A stretch of 64,000 bases of DNA from Yoonia maricola (GTDB taxonomy: Bacteria; Pseudomonadota; Alphaproteobacteria; Rhodobacterales; Rhodobacteraceae): contig NZ_PGTY01000001.1 in assembly GCF_002797915.1 (NCBI RefSeq), forward strand, positions 1-64,000, given 5' to 3'. The notes below the pieces were generated by a model. It was not told where the DNA came from and did no database searches. It was given only the letters and a program-made list of their open reading frames with translations. A program made the position numbers and the translations under genes. Shown here piece after piece: positions 9,093-17,372 of this stretch. Position 1 is the first letter of the stretch; every line of letters starts with the position of its first letter.

Positions 9093-10460
9093 TCAAAACT
9101 GTGAACTTATTGTCAGCCCGGCTGAAAACGTATTGCGATCGAAGCGGGTGACATTGCTGTCAGACTTTGACGCATCAATGCGCAGACCGGGGGTGAAACC
9201 TGCAAAGGACACGTTTGGAAATCCGATGTTCGCGTTTGCAAAGACGACACGGTCCTCACGTCCGTCGCTGCTCGTGACAAAAATCGGGTAATCAGCCAGA
9301 CGTATCCCCCCACCCACAGAAAGTGACACCGGCCCGACCGGGTCCGACCAACGATAGCCCAGACTGATGCTTTGTTCTGTGAATGTATAGCTGGCGTTTT
9401 CGCCTTCACTGTCTTTCAAAACAAGACTGGCAGTGACGCGATCGTCATTTGCCAATGCATAAGACAGACCCGTTGAAAAAGCCAGACGGTCGACTTCTCC
9501 GATACCGCTGACGCTGTAAGTGAACCATTCCCTTTGCAGACCCAAAGATAGGTTGAGCGTCTCGGTCAAGGGGAGGTTCCGATCAACGCCAACGCGCCAG
9601 ATATCATAGCTTTCGCTGGAAAGTGTGCCGTCTTCCAGATCAACGATGCTGTTATAGTTATAACGACCAAAAGAATAGTGGCCACTGATCGTACCGTTCT
9701 CCAAAATGCGATCATGACGCAGGTTGAACTGTGTAAACTCTGTTTTGAGTGAGGCGTCGGGAACAAGCGTGTCCTCGGTAATGCGCACGCGTGACGTCTG
9801 ATATTGCAGGCCCACCGTGGTACGGCTGCGCTGCGCTTCTTGCAGGCGATATTGCGTTGAAAACCCTAATGAGGCGCGCCAGCCAGATAGCGCCACCGAG
9901 TCCTCGGACAAGGAACAGTCGAAACTACCGACAGAGGCACAGTCGTCATTCTCGGCCCCGCCATTCACATTATTCGACGGCACCAGTGAAAACGAAAGCT
10001 GCGTGGACCATGGGTTGCGCCGGCTGATGGTGCGGCCATCGCGCAGGGTTTGTGCGCGCTCCGCTTCTCCGGGGGCGACTGTCAGGGCAAGGCGCAACCA
10101 AAAGGCAGATAGGGTAAAGCGTTCTTCACCAGCAGCGGCCAGCGCAGTCAGGCGCGCGGCCTCATATTTCTGCGCATCGCCCTGCGACACTGCCCAGGCG
10201 CGCGCGCCAGCACTGCGGCCCTTGGCAGGATCACCCAGGCGGGGGGCGGCTGCGGCCACAACAATAAGGGCCGTGCGGTCATCAGGGCGCTGGGCCAGAA
10301 CAGCCTCGGCAATCTGCAAAGCCAAGGCGACTTCACCCGCGATAAGCGCCTGTGCCGCGAGGTCACCGGCCTGCGCCAGCGGAACCTCGACCTGATCCTG
10401 TGCCACAGCAGGTGCTGCACATAGCGCAAATATAACCGCAACGACTTGAAAACGACGCAT
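9093..10460 (-). CDS. Slam-like outer-membrane protein (TPR plus DUF560-type barrel)
   Basis: 455 residues. A signal peptide (MRRFQVVAVIFALCAAPAVA, cleaved before QDQ) is followed by an Ala-rich helical region, residues 25-135, with TPR-like repeats. The rest is amphipathic beta-strands ending in a C-terminal Phe (TFSAGLTISSQF), typical of an outer-membrane barrel. The segment STQLSFSLVPSNNVNGG matches the start of DUF560 (surface lipoprotein assembly modulator, Slam) barrels, which move lipoproteins or soluble proteins to the cell surface. No lipoprotein substrate gene lies beside it. A generic TPR/porin assignment is the alternative. Confidence 0.68.
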   Translation of the reverse strand: MRRFQVVAVIFALCAAPAVAQDQVEVPLAQAGDLAAQALIAGEVALALQIAEAVLAQRPDDRTALIVVAAAAPRLGDPAKGRSAGARAWAVSQGDAQKYEAARLTALAAAGEERFTLSAFWLRLALTVAPGEAERAQTLRDGRTISRRNPWSTQLSFSLVPSNNVNGGAENDDCASVGSFDCSLSEDSVALSGWRASLGFSTQYRLQEAQRSRTTVGLQYQTSRVRITEDTLVPDASLKTEFTQFNLRHDRILENGTISGHYSFGRYNYNSIVDLEDGTLSSESYDIWRVGVDRNLPLTETLNLSLGLQREWFTYSVSGIGEVDRLAFSTGLSYALANDDRVTASLVLKDSEGENASYTFTEQSISLGYRWSDPVGPVSLSVGGGIRLADYPIFVTSSDGREDRVVFANANIGFPNVSFAGFTPGLRIDASKSDSNVTRFDRNTFSAGLTISSQF

Positions 10461-10638
10461 CTGGACCCTTCACTGATCAGCCCAGAGGGCCTTTTGAACG
10501 GGCAAAGTCATCGCCTGCTCCGGCGAAGTCAACACACATCTGTTGATATAATCGACATCGCAACCACTATATGTTGTTTTATCACGGCCTCCCATTTTCT
10601 ATAGTGGCGCGACTCAACGCACAGCCCGGAGACGCGAG

Positions 10639-11544
10639 ATGCCCATCACACCAGACCAGCAGGCCGAAATCGACGAACTACGCGCCAACCCCAAGCCAAC
10701 ACTGCGGGCGGTGGCCGAAGGGATGGAAGGGCACCTCTACAAAGCCTACGACGTGCTGGACCACGGGTTCATCCGGGTCATTGACTATATGGGCGATGAT
10801 GCGGCGATCTGTCAGGCGGCGCGCGTGTCTTACGGCAAAGGCACCAAATCGGTGCAAAACGACGAAGGGCTGATCCGCTACCTGATGCGCCACTGGCACT
10901 CGACCCCGTTCGAGATGTGCGAGATCAAACTACACGTCAAACTGCCCGTCTTTGTGGCGCGGCAATGGATCCGGCACCGGACGGCGAATGTGAACGAATA
11001 CTCCGCGCGCTACTCCATCCTCGACCGCGAATTCTACATCCCCGAACCTGATAAACTCGCCGCCCAATCGGTGATCAACAATCAGGGGCGGGGCGAAGCA
11101 CTGACAGGGGAGGAAGCGGCCCGCGTGCTGGAATACCTCAAAGGCGACGCCGCGCGCTGCTACGACCACTACGCCGAGATGATCTCGGACGATGGCCAAC
11201 AAGGCCTCGCCCGCGAACTGGCCCGCATGAACCTGCCCGCCAACATCTATACGCAATGGTACTGGAAGGTGGACCTGCACAACCTCTTCCACTTCCTGCG
11301 GCTACGGGCCGACAGCCACGCGCAATATGAAATCCGGGTCTACGCCGATGAGATCTGCAAAGTCGTCGCCGACTGGGTGCCCGCAGCCTACGGCGCATTC
11401 GAAGACTACCGCATGGGCGGCGCCACACTCTCGTCTAAGGCGATTGACTGCGTGCGTCGTATGCTTAAAGGTGAAGAGGTCACGCAAGAGACCTCAGGCA
11501 TGTCCAAGGGAGAATGGCGGGAGTTTGAAGGGATTATTGGGTGA
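10639..11544 (+). CDS. thyX: flavin-dependent thymidylate synthase
   Basis: 301 residues. ThyX makes dTMP from dUMP using methylenetetrahydrofolate, NADPH and FAD, replacing ThyA. The diagnostic RHRx7S motif is complete (R112-H113-R114 ... S122, [11 protein letters not shown]). [11 protein letters not shown] and HWHSTPFE before it, and the [22 protein letters not shown] block after it, are also typical. ATG at 10639 has GGAGAC 8 nt upstream. The last bases give way to AT-richer DNA of the following toxin-antitoxin island. Confidence 0.97.
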   Translation: MPITPDQQAEIDELRANPKPTLRAVAEGMEGHLYKAYDVLDHGFIRVIDYMGDDAAICQAARVSYGKGTKSVQNDEGLIRYLMRHWHSTPFEMCEIKLHVKLPVFVARQWIRHRTANVNEYSARYSILDREFYIPEPDKLAAQSVINNQGRGEALTGEEAARVLEYLKGDAARCYDHYAEMISDDGQQGLARELARMNLPANIYTQWYWKVDLHNLFHFLRLRADSHAQYEIRVYADEICKVVADWVPAAYGAFEDYRMGGATLSSKAIDCVRRMLKGEEVTQETSGMSKGEWREFEGIIG

Positions 11545-11611
11545 GAACCGATAAGCAACGATTTGACAAACAACAAATGAGTAACTATTTCCAGTTACAC
11601 AAGGATAGTAG

Positions 11612-11863
11612 ATGAGTCGGCGCGAAAAGCTCTTGGCAAGGCTGCGTACGTATCCAAAGGACTTTGAATGGTCAGAACTAGAAACGCTTCTGAAAAGCTT
11701 TGGTTATGTTGTGGTGAAAAAGAGTGGTGGCTCTAGGCGAAAATTTGTTGGCGAAGACCTACCGTTGATCTCGTTACACGAACCTCACCCGGATAAAGTT
11801 GTTAAGAGTGTGTACTTGAAACAAGTAGTTGAAGTTCTTTTGGAAAGTGGAATCATAAAATGA
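11612..11863 (+). CDS. hicA: HicA-type mRNA interferase toxin
   Basis: 83 residues with the small dsRBD-like HicA fold. The canonical GSH motif is here GGSRRKF (residues 38-44), followed by LPLISLHEPHPDKVVK, a pattern seen in the HicA subgroup where the catalytic His lies in the LHxPHP strand. HicA cleaves mRNA independently of the ribosome until neutralised by HicB. It overlaps the next gene by ATGA (11860-11863), the normal toxin-first order. The DNA is clearly more AT-rich than thyX upstream, so the pair was probably acquired horizontally. Confidence 0.83.
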   Translation: MSRREKLLARLRTYPKDFEWSELETLLKSFGYVVVKKSGGSRRKFVGEDLPLISLHEPHPDKVVKSVYLKQVVEVLLESGIIK

Positions 11864-12378
11864 TGCTGAAATACAAGGATTATCTAGGTTCTGCCGAAAT
11901 GGATCTGGAAAGCAACACCTTACATGGAAAGCTCCTATTCATTAGAGATCTGGTGACATACGAGGCCGATAGCCCTGCCGAACTACAGGCTGCATTCGAA
12001 GCGGCCGTGATTGAGTATCTTGCCGATTGCAAAGAGTACGGTCGTAACCCTGAGAAACCCTGTAAGGGGCAATTCAATGTTCGAATTTCACCAGATATGC
12101 ATCGTGAGATTGCGGTTGCAGCATTGGAAGGCGGCAAGAGCATGAACGAGTATGTTAGCCTTGTGTTGTCGTGTCATAAGAATTTGATGGGTGCGGAGCA
12201 GCATCATAAAGCTGCACGTGAAGCTCTATTCGTTTCGGCAAAGCTAGTGATGGCCCAAAATGGGGTGAAGCAAGAATTTTCTACTATACCTAGCAATCGA
12301 AATTCTGCCGGCGATTCTTTCCGATTGATGGAAGGGAACCAAAGCAAGTGGGCTGATAATACTTCGAAAGCCCATTAA
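11860..12378 (+). CDS. hicB: HicB-type antitoxin with ribbon-helix-helix domain
   Basis: 172 residues. Residues 1-60 form the degenerate RNase H-like HicB fold (YKDYLGSAEMDLESNTLHGK). A ribbon-helix-helix DNA-binding segment follows (GQFNVRISPDMHREIAVAAL, then EGGKSMNEYV). About 60 further residues are unlike typical HicB proteins (usually 110-140 residues). HicB binds HicA and represses the operon. It starts inside the hicA stop codon and its TAA is one base before the next ATG, so all three genes should be translated together. Confidence 0.85.
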   Translation: MMLKYKDYLGSAEMDLESNTLHGKLLFIRDLVTYEADSPAELQAAFEAAVIEYLADCKEYGRNPEKPCKGQFNVRISPDMHREIAVAALEGGKSMNEYVSLVLSCHKNLMGAEQHHKAAREALFVSAKLVMAQNGVKQEFSTIPSNRNSAGDSFRLMEGNQSKWADNTSKAH

Positions 12379-12379
12379 C

Positions 12380-12814
12380 ATGCCTGAGCTGAGTGTTCAT
12401 GCGGCCATCCTTTGTGAAGACGTCCGACGCGAAGCGAGCGGTCAAGCTACGCTAGTTGGTGCGTCAAATAGGGGCCCACTACTCCGTGCTGATGACGAAA
12501 CCACAGTGGACCGAATGGCATTTTATATCGAAGGAGAAGTGGTAGATGCCGAGAGTATAACGGTGCGTTTTCGTTCAGTTGAAACTGATACAGAGGTTTT
12601 TCTGGAAGAGCTGAATTTCCCTTACAAAGAGGAAATTGAAGAAGTCGACTCTTCAAAAGTGCAAGTTCATCTTCAACTAGTCGTCAGCGTGCAAGAAGTG
12701 AAGTTTGATGCTCCTGGTAAGTATGCATTAGAGTATTCATTTGATGGCGAAGACTGGGTTGGCATTAGAGATTACATGCTCTTGCCGCAAGAGAACGTTA
12801 AGCAAGATAAATAA
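12380..12814 (+). CDS. hypothetical protein (DUF6941-like) coupled to hicAB
   Basis: 144 residues, no signal peptide. The start MPELSVHAAILCEDVRREAS followed by TLVGASNRGPLL, a beta-rich middle and a C-terminal ALEYSFDGEDWVGIRDYMLL resembles small beta-sandwich proteins of the DUF6941 type; this is recall, not a search, and is weak. The ATG is one base after the hicB stop, which ties it to the toxin-antitoxin pair. Its low GC matches hicAB. The role is unknown: cargo, accessory factor or part of the TA unit. The 3' end overlaps the convergent transposase frame by 43 bp. Confidence 0.55.
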   Translation: MPELSVHAAILCEDVRREASGQATLVGASNRGPLLRADDETTVDRMAFYIEGEVVDAESITVRFRSVETDTEVFLEELNFPYKEEIEEVDSSKVQVHLQLVVSVQEVKFDAPGKYALEYSFDGEDWVGIRDYMLLPQENVKQDK

Positions 12815-13323
12815 TTAGCCGCCCGACGTTCATCTCCGCCCCAAGCAAAATCCCGATGCCACGATGAATACGGCCAATCGCGGACATCCTCCATCAACCC
12901 ATGTTTCACCGGGTTGATCCAACAATACTGCACATGCGCCGCATAATCGCGGTCGTCCCGGATGTGGTGTTCCCAAAACCGTTTCTGCCAAATGGGTGCT
13001 TCGGCACGTAGGTCGGGGCCTGCCCCGACTCTTGTCCTGCCCCCGACAACACCGTGCCGGTTATGCACTGTCGGAGTCGGGGCGGGCCCCGACCTACGGA
13101 TCATCCTCGTAAACCGCCCTTTGATTGCGCCCATACGGCCCGAATAATCCGCATCTCCCTCGGGCAAGGTCCAAACGCAATGCATATGATCCGGCAAGAC
13201 AACCCATGCATCAATCACAAACGGCCGCTTCGCCCGCGTCTGTCGCACCGCCTGCCGCAACACATCAATCCGGTCCACCAAAACCGCCGACGTCCGATCC
13301 GCCACATTCACCGTAAAGAACAC
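12772..13323 (-). CDS. REP-associated tyrosine transposase (RAYT, Y1_Tnp)
   Basis: Single-strand transposase of the IS200-like Y1 superfamily. From a GTG at 13323 it has 183 residues. The HUH metal site is H46-M47-H48 in LPDHMHCVW and the nucleophile is Tyr133 in HVQYCWINPVKHG. RAYTs mobilise REP palindromes. Family members start about 13 residues earlier (SRYRRPQRPGAT is readable), but the codon at the expected start, 13360-13362, is ACG instead of ATG, so the gene may use ACG, GTG or be impaired. Residues about 76-106 are encoded by a palindrome-bounded 90-bp segment. The C-terminus runs into the neighbouring island. Confidence 0.78.
   Translation of the reverse strand: MFFTVNVADRTSAVLVDRIDVLRQAVRQTRAKRPFVIDAWVVLPDHMHCVWTLPEGDADYSGRMGAIKGRFTRMIRRSGPAPTPTVHNRHGVVGGRTRVGAGPDLRAEAPIWQKRFWEHHIRDDRDYAAHVQYCWINPVKHGLMEDVRDWPYSSWHRDFAWGGDERRAANYLSCLTFSCGKSM
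13008..13097. repeat. inverted-repeat pair (REP/BIME-like) inside the RAYT gene
   Basis: Two 24-bp arms, 13008-13031 (starts GTAGGTCGGGGCC) and 13074-13097 (ends GGCCCCGACCTAC), are inverted copies with one mismatch, separated by 42 bp. Each arm is itself partly palindromic (GGTCGGGGC-CTGCCCCGAC), as in paired REP hairpins. The whole unit is exactly 90 bp, so it adds 30 codons to the transposase without breaking the frame. Confidence 0.85.
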
Positions 13324-13513
13324 GGTGGCACCGGGGCGCTGCGGGCGGCGGTAACGCGACGTGGGGCCATCATCGCGCAGCTTGGTTAATGCAACCTCAA
13401 TGGTCCGCCGCCAAATGACCCAACGTTACTGGGGGAAAAGCGCCGTGAGGTTCCCCTCGCGAGGCGACCTGCATCTGCGGTATCGCTGCTTCAGATCACA
13501 ACTGCCGGGGGGC

Positions 13514-13720
13514 ATGATGACAATGAATAAGGCCAGCAAGACCACCTGTGACACTGCCATGTTCACAGAAATCCCAACTGACCTGATCGCGCGTTTGACC
13601 CGCGAGGCGAACCGCCGTGTGCAGGATGCACCCGTCGCACGCCCGCTGGCCCATCGGGTCATTCTGGCCCGGCGCGAGGATGAACTGCAGCTTCGCACTT
13701 CAGCGCGCGCGGTCCGTTAA
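13514..13720 (+). CDS. small hypothetical protein
   Basis: 68 residues from ATG at 13514, preceded by a GGGGGG purine run. The frame is open further upstream, but the upstream part overlaps the transposase promoter side and looks non-coding. The sequence contains FTEIPTDLIARLTREANRR followed by HRVILARREDELQL, a mostly helical basic protein with no known domain. Two more in-frame ATGs follow at 13517 and 13523. Codon use is similar to neighbouring roseobacter genes, which supports it being real, but no function can be given. Confidence 0.45.
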   Translation: MMTMNKASKTTCDTAMFTEIPTDLIARLTREANRRVQDAPVARPLAHRVILARREDELQLRTSARAVR

Positions 13721-13936
13721 CCGAATTATGTATGCGAAACATACCGCACCACCCCCTTTGTTCTGCTGATCATAAACCATTTCGGACATGCGCAGGCCTG
13801 CATGCGGACCGGACCCGCACCGCACGTTGCGCGCGCAGCAATGCCACACCTCGCGAGGGGCGCGAAAAGAAGTTATTTCATGTCTAGGGGTCAACAGGCA
13901 TACTGCGGCAAACAAAGATAACCGGAGCCATCCCCA

Positions 13937-14929
13937 GTGACCCTTTTGCGTGCCATTCCCTTTTCGTTCAACGTGTTGTGGCGGTTGGCCTTGGTGTTCC
14001 CTTTCATGATCCTCGCGATCATCGTATTTGGCATCATCGCAACGGTCTTTGTCGTCATCGCGGCTTTTATTGCACCGCTGGCAGCATTAATTATGGGGGT
14101 TGCCTTTGGGGTCGCGACCAGCGTGTTACCGGTGATCGTTGGCGCCCGTCTGGGCTTGCAGGCCAAGCAATCCAGCATGCGCAACACCTACTTCGGTCTG
14201 ATGTTGCCGGCGGTCGGCTATGGCCTGTTTGAGGCATTTTGCGTCCTGCTGATCTTCTTGCTGGGGGCCGGTGTTTACCTTGTCGCCACACCTTTGTCGC
14301 TGGAAGATCTGGCGCAGTTTACGATGATGGATCAAGAGGTTCTGATGGCGCAACTGCTGTCGGTGAACCCCGCGATCACCCTGTCGATTTTCTGGGTCGG
14401 CGGTGTGCTGATCGTGGCGCTGCGGGCGGCTTTGCTGATGCCCTTTGCTGGGGCATCCATCGGGTCTGATCCCGGCGGACGGGCGCATACGCCGTTTTAC
14501 GGGTTTGGTAGCGAATTCATATCGCTCCTGATCTTGGTGGCGATTTCCTATATTCTATCAAGCTTTACGGTCCCAATCGTGCTTGCAATCTGTTACATGC
14601 TTGGCTTTGGTGACGCGCTGGAAACGGCCATCGCACAGATCAATGCCAATGCAAGTCCGGCTGCGGTTTCCCTGTTAGGCACGGAAACCGGCATCTTCAT
14701 TGGTCTGTGTGTCGTCTTCTACATCTGGGCAATCGCCCTGCAAAGCGCGGGTGGCGTCTTGGCTTACATGAAACAGGCCGAGGATTTCTCGGATCAGCAA
14801 AACGCCTTTGATATGTCTATGGATGCGCATCTGGAAACCATGACCAACGCGCAGCCTGTCGAGAGGCCAATGCAGTCCGAAGATGTCATGGAGTTAATTC
14901 GCAGCAGGATGCAACAGAACAAGCGCTAA
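13937..14929 (+). CDS. polytopic inner-membrane protein, unknown function
   Basis: 330 residues from GTG at 13937. At least six hydrophobic segments are visible, roughly residues 15-60 (two), 85-115, 145-175, 190-225 and 245-280. The C-terminal 50 residues are hydrophilic (from AEDFSDQQNAFD). No transporter motif or catalytic residue is recognised, and it resembles none of the common permease families. It stands alone between a small hypothetical gene and the convergent cold-shock gene. Annotated by topology only. Confidence 0.8.
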   Translation: MTLLRAIPFSFNVLWRLALVFPFMILAIIVFGIIATVFVVIAAFIAPLAALIMGVAFGVATSVLPVIVGARLGLQAKQSSMRNTYFGLMLPAVGYGLFEAFCVLLIFLLGAGVYLVATPLSLEDLAQFTMMDQEVLMAQLLSVNPAITLSIFWVGGVLIVALRAALLMPFAGASIGSDPGGRAHTPFYGFGSEFISLLILVAISYILSSFTVPIVLAICYMLGFGDALETAIAQINANASPAAVSLLGTETGIFIGLCVVFYIWAIALQSAGGVLAYMKQAEDFSDQQNAFDMSMDAHLETMTNAQPVERPMQSEDVMELIRSRMQQNKR

Positions 14930-14959
14930 GCGGCCCTGCCACATTGCGTTGGTTGCAGA

Positions 14960-15169
14960 TTACTCCACTTTGGCGATATTGCCCGCCATCTGACGGCCAT
15001 CGCGCCCTTCAATCAGGTCGAAGGTCACTTTCTCATCGTCGGCAAGGCCGGTCAGTCCCGATTGTTCGACCGCCGAAATATGCACAAAAATATCCGCGCC
15101 GCCATCATCGGGCGCAATGAACCCGTAACCTTTTGTCGTATTAAACCACTTTACGGTGCCGTTTGGCAT
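14960..15169 (-). CDS. cold-shock family RNA-binding protein
   Basis: 69 residues, a single cold-shock domain. RNP1 (KGYGFI, residues 13-18) and RNP2 (DIFVHIS, 26-32) are intact and the first strand is the typical GTVKWFN. Such proteins melt mRNA secondary structure; whether this copy is cold-induced cannot be told from the sequence. AAAGGAGAGC provides a strong ribosome binding site. Convergent with the membrane protein gene 30 bp away. Confidence 0.95.
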   Translation of the reverse strand: MPNGTVKWFNTTKGYGFIAPDDGGADIFVHISAVEQSGLTGLADDEKVTFDLIEGRDGRQMAGNIAKVE

Positions 15170-15346
15170 TGTCCGCTCTCCTTTAGTCTATCGCACCCCG
15201 CAGGGCTGGGCAGGTCTTGGGCCCCGCGACATGCGGACTTCCCTTCGCCTTCATGCCACTAGACTTATATGTTTTATGAAAAAGGCAAATGACACGTCGT
15301 CGCATTGGCGATATCAGGACAATACCCGCCTAAAAAGGAAGCGAGA

Positions 15347-15676
15347 ATGCGTTTTTTCGGTCTAAAATCATGCGATACGTGTCGCAAAGCGCTCAAGGCG
15401 CTTTCCGCTGCCGGGCATGAACCAACGGTGATTGATGTACGCGCCGATGGGGTCTCTGACAGTGATCTTGCGACCATCATCACGCAATTTGGCGATGCGG
15501 CACTCAATCGCGCATCAACCACGTGGCGCGGGCTGTCTGATACGGAAAAAGCGTCTGACCCTGCGGCGCTTCTGGCCGCTCATCCAACATTGATGAAACG
15601 CCCTGTGATCGAGGTGGATGGCGACTGGACGATCGGCTGGAAAGCTGACGTGCAGGCAAAATACCTTGGCGACTGA
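15347..15676 (+). CDS. ArsC/Spx family thioredoxin-fold protein
   Basis: 109 residues. The redox motif is C9-D-T-C12 in FGLKSCDTCRKALKAL, and the later segment MKRPVIEVDGDWTIGW matches the cis-proline region (RPV/RPI) of ArsC/Spx/YffB proteins. The family includes glutaredoxin-coupled arsenate reductases and YffB-like proteins of unknown role. With a CxxC and no clear arsenate-binding arginine cluster, a general disulfide-related function is more likely. AAGGAAGCGAG before ATG 15347 fixes the start; an upstream in-frame start would add a non-conserved extension. Confidence 0.84.
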   Translation: MRFFGLKSCDTCRKALKALSAAGHEPTVIDVRADGVSDSDLATIITQFGDAALNRASTTWRGLSDTEKASDPAALLAAHPTLMKRPVIEVDGDWTIGWKADVQAKYLGD

Positions 15677-15721
15677 GGTTTGCGTACTTATGTGCTGGTC
15701 TGAGCAGTAAGGAGAAGACCC

Positions 15722-16090
15722 ATGCGCAACGCCGCAAGTATGCTAGGAGTGATTGGTGGCCTGATCGGTATTATCGTTGGCCTGTTTGGCTATGGATATG
15801 TCGAGCTGTCCGAGCGTCATGCAGAGGTGGGCGAACTCTTTGGTGCCTTCGAGAACCCTGCTTTTATACGCTTTGCCAGCTTTATGGCACCGGTTTTGGC
15901 GATTGCAGGCGGGGCCATGGCGAAGGCCCGCGCGCTTTGGGGTGGCATTTTGATGCTGATCAGTGCGGCATGTTTCTATGCTGCATTCGGCTTCAACGTA
16001 GGCACCATGTTCCCAATTGGGTTCGTAGCGCTGGGCGGTTTTTTAGGTATCGCCGCCGGCAAACCAGACGAGCCTAAGGCGCACTTCTAA
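15722..16090 (+). CDS. small membrane protein (four TM segments, DUF4064-like)
   Basis: 122 residues with four hydrophobic helices (about residues 7-28, 48-66, 70-90, 92-110). Glycine-rich starts (MLGVIGGLIGIIVGLFGYGY) resemble DUF4064-type membrane proteins, but this is a loose likeness. AAGGAGAAG lies 5 nt before the ATG. It follows the ArsC-like gene by 45 bp on the same strand. Its 3' end overlaps the convergent bufferin-operon DoxX gene by 17 bp. Function unknown. Confidence 0.75.
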   Translation: MRNAASMLGVIGGLIGIIVGLFGYGYVELSERHAEVGELFGAFENPAFIRFASFMAPVLAIAGGAMAKARALWGGILMLISAACFYAAFGFNVGTMFPIGFVALGGFLGIAAGKPDEPKAHF

Positions 16091-16622
16091 ACAAACCGCG
16101 ATCAATTGATAGTGTGCCCGCCCCTTTGAAAACAAGGATTAGCAGGCATAGTACCCAAAATGCCCTTTGATCCAGGATCAGCGCATCTGACATACGGTCA
16201 AACCACGCGCCGAGCGTGCCTTCATGCGCGATACCACCATGGCCATAAAGGTCTGTCAGTGATTGCACGATGATAAACCCAATCATGCCAACGGCAGCCA
16301 TTCGGGTGAAAAGGCCAATGACGATCAGCACGGGCAGCACGAACTCTGCAATCGTACCGCCAGTGACGACAGCCCAGTGAAATACCGTCAGTTGCGAGGT
16401 GTCGTATCCGGCGGCTTCCATTGCTTTGGGGAATATCTGGACGTATGCACCCGAGGATGGTTGCAAGATGCCAAAGATCCCATCGCCCAGCTTGGTTAGC
16501 CCGGAATTCCAGTAATACATGAATAAAACACCCGCAAAGGTGAGCCTTGCCAAAATAGGCAAGACTTCATCGCCAGCGCGGTTGATGGGATCGGCCATCT
16601 GGGAAAGAGGTGAGGTTGTCAT
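16074..16622 (-). CDS. bufD: DoxX-family membrane protein of the bufferin operon (BufD)
   Basis: 182 residues, a DoxX-type four-helix membrane protein. Helices lie near residues 25-45, 80-100, 105-125 and 155-172, with the conserved RLTFAGVLFMYYWNSGLTKL opening and the TGGTIAEFVLPVLIVIGLFTR block. In bufferin operons DoxX proteins (BufD) accompany the precursor and its modifying enzymes; a redox or export role is suspected but not settled. It follows the DUF2063 gene by 12 bp on the same strand and is the last gene of the operon. Confidence 0.86.
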   Translation of the reverse strand: MTTSPLSQMADPINRAGDEVLPILARLTFAGVLFMYYWNSGLTKLGDGIFGILQPSSGAYVQIFPKAMEAAGYDTSQLTVFHWAVVTGGTIAEFVLPVLIVIGLFTRMAAVGMIGFIIVQSLTDLYGHGGIAHEGTLGAWFDRMSDALILDQRAFWVLCLLILVFKGAGTLSIDRGLFRSAP

Positions 16623-16634
16623 GGGAATGGCCTT

Positions 16635-17372
16635 TCAGTAAATTTCAGTCACGGCGCCTTGGGCCAGTAACAGGCCCAGCACCGCACCCAGATCTACGGT
16701 GTCGTCAGCGGTTGCCATCGCTTGGCCCAATGATTGCCCTGATTTCAGGGCCTCAATACAGGTCGTCGCCGCGGCGTTGATAAGATGGATTTGTGGGTCA
16801 AACCCGGCACGGGTGATCAATGCGGCCTCTGGCTGCATCACCGGTTTGGGCGCGTCTGTTTGGGTGTTGGCAAGATATATCGCATGGATAGGATAGTTGG
16901 ATATCACGGTCTGGGTCGCAGGTGCGATCCGCATCTTCGCACCCATCAACGCATCTGGCGCCAACGTGCTCAGCGCCTCGGGCTTAATAGGGCTGGCGTC
17001 TGCGGCATGATAAGCATGACGCATCGCAAGCTCAATTCTGGCAATATCCGGCATGTAACCGATTGATTTCGTCGGTTCAAAACGGCCAATGAAATCCGGC
17101 ATCGCATCACCATAGAACATCATCAGCGGTGTTTTCGGGGGGTGTTTGCGGATATAGACACCGGCCATCGCGCGAAAGAACGCATCACCAACCAATTTGC
17201 GTATGACCGGGAAGGCAGTCTCAAGTGCGTCCGACAGGCTGACGGCGACGTTATTGCGGTAAACATCAAAGCGTTTGCTGGCCGCAGCCCCATCAGGGTT
17301 CACTATGCCGGGTGGCACGGCGGCAGCCGGGTCCAGCATGGCGGCTTTAAAGGCGGCTTGGGTGACGGTCAT
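16635..17372 (-). CDS. bufC: DUF2063 partner protein of the MNIO enzyme (BufC)
   Basis: 245 residues of the HvfC/BufC family. The N-terminal DUF2063 domain, once called putative DNA-binding, is recognisable by FDVYRNNVAVSLSDALETAF and PVIRKLVGDAFFRAMAGVYI. A winged-helix-like C-terminal part follows. In MNIO RiPP systems this protein binds the precursor leader and the DUF692 enzyme rather than DNA. The ATG overlaps the bufB stop by 4 bp (17369-17372), so the two are made in step. Family role is known from related systems; the complex here is inferred. Confidence 0.9.
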   Translation of the reverse strand: MTVTQAAFKAAMLDPAAAVPPGIVNPDGAAASKRFDVYRNNVAVSLSDALETAFPVIRKLVGDAFFRAMAGVYIRKHPPKTPLMMFYGDAMPDFIGRFEPTKSIGYMPDIARIELAMRHAYHAADASPIKPEALSTLAPDALMGAKMRIAPATQTVISNYPIHAIYLANTQTDAPKPVMQPEAALITRAGFDPQIHLINAAATTCIEALKSGQSLGQAMATADDTVDLGAVLGLLLAQGAVTEIY

